From contig NZ_VOIW01000005.1 of the NCBI RefSeq assembly GCF_009659625.1, forward strand, positions 558,001 to 622,000: a DNA stretch of 64,000 bases, given 5' to 3'. Source of the DNA: Pseudomonas haemolytica. Its GTDB lineage: Bacteria > Pseudomonadota > Gammaproteobacteria > Pseudomonadales > Pseudomonadaceae. Shown piece by piece: positions 61,992 to 64,000 of the stretch. Each line of letters opens with the position of its first letter. Positions within the stretch are counted from its first letter, which is position 1. The notes under the pieces are model-generated. The model was not told the DNA's origin and did not search any database. It saw only the letters and a list, made by a program, of their open reading frames with translations. Position numbers and translations under genes: made by a program.

Positions 61992-62555
61992 ATGTCCGGG
62001 CTTGAACTGTTCGCCGCCGCCCTGGGGGTGATCGCTGTCTGGCTGACGGTCAAGCAGAACCCCTGGTGCTGGCCCATCGGCCTGGTCATGGTGTTGCTCT
62101 ACACCTGGGTGTTTTTCGAGGTAAAGCTCTACTCCGACATGCTGCTGCAAGTGGTATACGCCGCATTGCAAGTCTATGGCTGGTGGCAGTGGACCCGCGC
62201 CGGCGAGGTCAAGCAGGGCCGCCAGGTCACCAGCCTGGGAACACCTGCGATCATGGCCAGCCTGGCCGTGGGTGCCGTGGGCAGCCTGTTGCTCGGCGCT
62301 GCCATGGCCCACTGGACAGACGCCGCCCAGCCGTGGCTCGACGCCGCCCTCACCGGTTTCAGCCTGGTGGCGCAGATGTGGATGGCACAAAAACGCGTGC
62401 AGTGCTGGCCGTTGTGGATTGTCGTGGACGTGATTTTCGTCGGCTTGTTTCTCTACAAAGGCCTCTACCTCACCGCCGCGCTTTATGCACTGTTCACCAT
62501 GATCGCCGTACAAGGCTGGCGCGAATGGCGCGCCGACCCGGCGTTGCGTTCATGA
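61992..62555 (+). CDS. pnuC: Nicotinamide riboside transporter PnuC
   Basis: The 187-residue protein has about six to seven helices and the PnuC family pattern: NPWCWPIGLVMVLLYTWVFF, LYSDMLLQVVYAALQVYGWWQW, and the C-terminal YALFTMIAVQGWREWR. It lets nicotinamide riboside into the cell by facilitated diffusion, and trapping depends on phosphorylation. It overlaps the next gene, a NadR-type kinase, by an ATGA, so uptake and trapping are coupled in one operon. Confidence 0.93.
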   Translation: MSGLELFAAALGVIAVWLTVKQNPWCWPIGLVMVLLYTWVFFEVKLYSDMLLQVVYAALQVYGWWQWTRAGEVKQGRQVTSLGTPAIMASLAVGAVGSLLLGAAMAHWTDAAQPWLDAALTGFSLVAQMWMAQKRVQCWPLWIVVDVIFVGLFLYKGLYLTAALYALFTMIAVQGWREWRADPALRS

Positions 62556-63082
62556 AGGTGGTGGTACTGGCCGGCCCCGAATCCAGCGGCAAGAGCTGGC
62601 TGGCGGCGCAGTTACACGCGCACTTCGGCGGGTTGATGGTGGGCGAATATGTACGGTATTTCATCGATCACCATCAGCGTGACACCTGCCTGGCGGATAT
62701 CCCGGCGATTGCTCGTGGTCAGCTGGAATGGGAGGACGACGCCCGTGCCCAGCGCCCTGCCTTGTTGATCCTCGACACCCACCTGTTGACCAACAAGCTG
62801 TGGAGCCAGACCCTGTTCGGCGACCATCCCGGCTGGCTCGACAGCGAATTGCTGGCCCGGCACTACGACCTGCACCTGCTGCTCTCCCCCGAGGACGTGG
62901 AATGGAGCGCCGACGGCCAGCGCTGCCAGCCGGACCTGGCGGATCGCCGGGCGTTTTTCCAGGCCAGCCTGGAGTGGATGCAACAGCACCAGCAACCGTT
63001 GGTGGTGATTCGCGGGGATTGGCAACAGCGCCGGGTCGCCGCGTTTGCAGCGGTAAGGCAACTACTTGCACAACCCCTGTAG
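62552..63082 (+). CDS. NadR-type ATPase, probable nicotinamide riboside kinase
   Basis: The 176-residue protein starts at ATG 62552, overlapping the pnuC stop. Walker A is GPESSGKSW at residues 8-16, a Walker B-like segment is LLILDTHLLTNKLWSQ near residue 72, and GEYVRYFIDHH follows the family pattern of the NadR C-terminal domain. NadR of enteric bacteria has extra N-terminal repressor and adenylyltransferase domains; this protein has the kinase alone. It should phosphorylate nicotinamide riboside to NMN after entry through PnuC. Confidence 0.88.
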   Translation: MKVVVLAGPESSGKSWLAAQLHAHFGGLMVGEYVRYFIDHHQRDTCLADIPAIARGQLEWEDDARAQRPALLILDTHLLTNKLWSQTLFGDHPGWLDSELLARHYDLHLLLSPEDVEWSADGQRCQPDLADRRAFFQASLEWMQQHQQPLVVIRGDWQQRRVAAFAAVRQLLAQPL

Positions 63083-63115
63083 GAGCGAGCTTGCGCTAGC
63101 TAGCAAGCTTGCTCC
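63082..63115. repeat. Single REP-like hairpin after the NadR-type gene
   Basis: Arms GGAGCGAGCTTGC and GCAAGCTTGCTCC (one mismatch) flank eight bases. The repeat begins on the last base of the kinase stop codon and lies before the 3' end of ggt; it could serve as terminator for both. Confidence 0.75.
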
Positions 63116-63127
63116 AGCGCACCGGCG

Positions 63128-64000
63128 TTAGTAACCCAAGGACAGGCCCGTATTACGCCGCGGGTCGTTCGCCCCATAGAAGCGATTGCTACCCACCGGC
63201 TTACCACCCAAGGACGGCGCGCCCACCAGGATCGCAGCCAGGTGGTTGGCATCTTGTGGGCCGGCAAACTTATGGCCCCAGCTTTCGAGGATCTTCTGGG
63301 TGTCCGGGCTGACCGCGAAAGTCTCCAGGTTGGTGGACTCAGGCATCCATTGCTGGTGGAAACGTGGCGCGTCCACCGCTTCCTGGATATTCATCTTGTA
63401 GTCGATGACATTCAGGATGGTCAGCAAGGTAGCGGTGATAATGCGGCTGCCACCCGGCGTGCCGACCACCATCACCGCCTTGCCGTCCTTGGTAACGATA
63501 GTCGGGCTCATCGACGACAGCGGCGCCTTGCCCGGTGCGATGGCATTGGCTTCACCCTGGACCAGCCCGTACATATTTGGCACGCCGACCTTGACGGTGA
63601 AGTCGTCCATTTCATCGTTAAGGATTACCCCGGTCTTGCTCGCCATTACCCCGGCACCGAACCAATCGTTGAGGGTGTAGGTCACCGAGACCGCGTTGCC
63701 CCACTGGTCGACGATGGAATAATGCGTGGTGTTATTGCCTTCATGGGGCGACACACCCGGTTTGATCGCCTGGGAGTCCCCGGCCTTGTGCGGCTCGATG
63801 GCGTCACGCAGTTTGGCGGCATAGTTCTTGTCCAGCAGATGCTCGATCGGGTTCGTGACGAAATCCGGGTCGCCGAGGTAGCTGTTGCGGTCCACATAGG
63901 CGTGGCGCATCGCTTCGATCTGGTAGTGCAGGCCCTGGGCCGAGTGATAGCCCAGATCGGCCATCGGGTAGCCTTCGAGGATGTTCATGATCTGGCAGAT
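63128..64000 (-). CDS. ggt: Gamma-glutamyltranspeptidase, C-terminal part (cut by right edge)
   Basis: The visible 290 residues are the end of the large subunit and the whole small subunit of a periplasmic gamma-glutamyltranspeptidase. The self-processing nucleophile lies in EGNNTTHYSIVD (the TTHYS motif), and later GGSRIITATL and PLSSMSPTIV motifs help bind the gamma-glutamyl group. The start is to the right of 64000. It cleaves glutathione and other gamma-glutamyl compounds. Confidence 0.94.
   Translation of the reverse strand: MCQIMNILEGYPMADLGYHSAQGLHYQIEAMRHAYVDRNSYLGDPDFVTNPIEHLLDKNYAAKLRDAIEPHKAGDSQAIKPGVSPHEGNNTTHYSIVDQWGNAVSVTYTLNDWFGAGVMASKTGVILNDEMDDFTVKVGVPNMYGLVQGEANAIAPGKAPLSSMSPTIVTKDGKAVMVVGTPGGSRIITATLLTILNVIDYKMNIQEAVDAPRFHQQWMPESTNLETFAVSPDTQKILESWGHKFAGPQDANHLAAILVGAPSLGGKPVGSNRFYGANDPRRNTGLSLGY

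Noticed and set aside
63082..63115. CRISPR-like or mobile-element end
   Set aside because: It is a single REP-like hairpin; no repeat-spacer array and no transposase gene occurs in the window.
1..64000. tRNA, rRNA, prophage or insertion-sequence genes
   Set aside because: I saw no cloverleaf, rRNA stretch, integrase, transposase or capsid gene; a tRNAscan and ISfinder search would settle it.

Overview
The window looks like a chromosome segment of a Pseudomonas fluorescens-group bacterium. The base composition is GC-rich, coding is dense, the mexEF-oprN, efe, ku-ligD, pssA and uppP genes are of Pseudomonas type, and the REP-like inverted repeats (61811-61896, 63082-63115) have the look common in that group. 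All identifications are made by eye from motifs and gene order; no database search was run.

Region 1 (1-19693) is a siderophore locus whose gene content matches pseudomonine (salicylate + threonine + N-hydroxyhistamine). A minus-strand transport operon runs from an ECF sigma factor (6796) through two ABC exporter-type half-transporters, two FecCD-type permeases and an ATPase cut by the left edge. Facing it are the synthesis genes: a carrier/condensation NRPS (7025-9181), an N-hydroxylase (9225-10544), a Cy-Cy-A NRPS (10627-14973) and the operon isochorismate synthase, salicylate-AMP ligase/carrier, histidine decarboxylase, isochorismate-pyruvate lyase (15088-19693), which has the known pmsCEAB order. 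Fur-box-like sites sit in both divergent control regions. Together the genes would make salicylate, load it, cyclise threonine to an oxazoline, release the chain onto N-hydroxyhistamine, export it and take up the ferric complex. The binding protein and outer-membrane receptor are expected left of base 1.

Region 2 (19831-24752) is a compact minus-strand operon encoding a trypsin-like protease, a subtilisin-like protease and a 606-residue coiled-coil lipoprotein. I cannot match it to a described system; it is the best candidate here for something new.

Region 3 (24932-30958) is mexEF-oprN with a MexT-like box and a strong terminator. Region 4 (31174-32272) is a small AT-richer islet with two unknown genes. 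Region 5 (32412-37889) has an AraC-type regulator divergent from a Fur-box-preceded iron operon efeU-efeO-efeB-efeO2, the second iron-uptake locus of the window.

Region 6 (37905-64000) is mostly housekeeping and accessory single genes: pssA, a self-controlled TetR unit, a PQQ sugar dehydrogenase, the NHEJ pair ku-ligD, lpxO and a Wzz-type polysaccharide co-polymerase, a methyltransferase, two MFS transporters, the ABC-F protein YbiT, a secreted hydrolase, azoR with a divergent LysR regulator, an amidase, uppP, a Cache chemoreceptor behind a FliA-like promoter, pnuC with a NadR-type kinase, and the 3' part of ggt. No rRNA, tRNA, CRISPR array, prophage or complete insertion sequence was seen.
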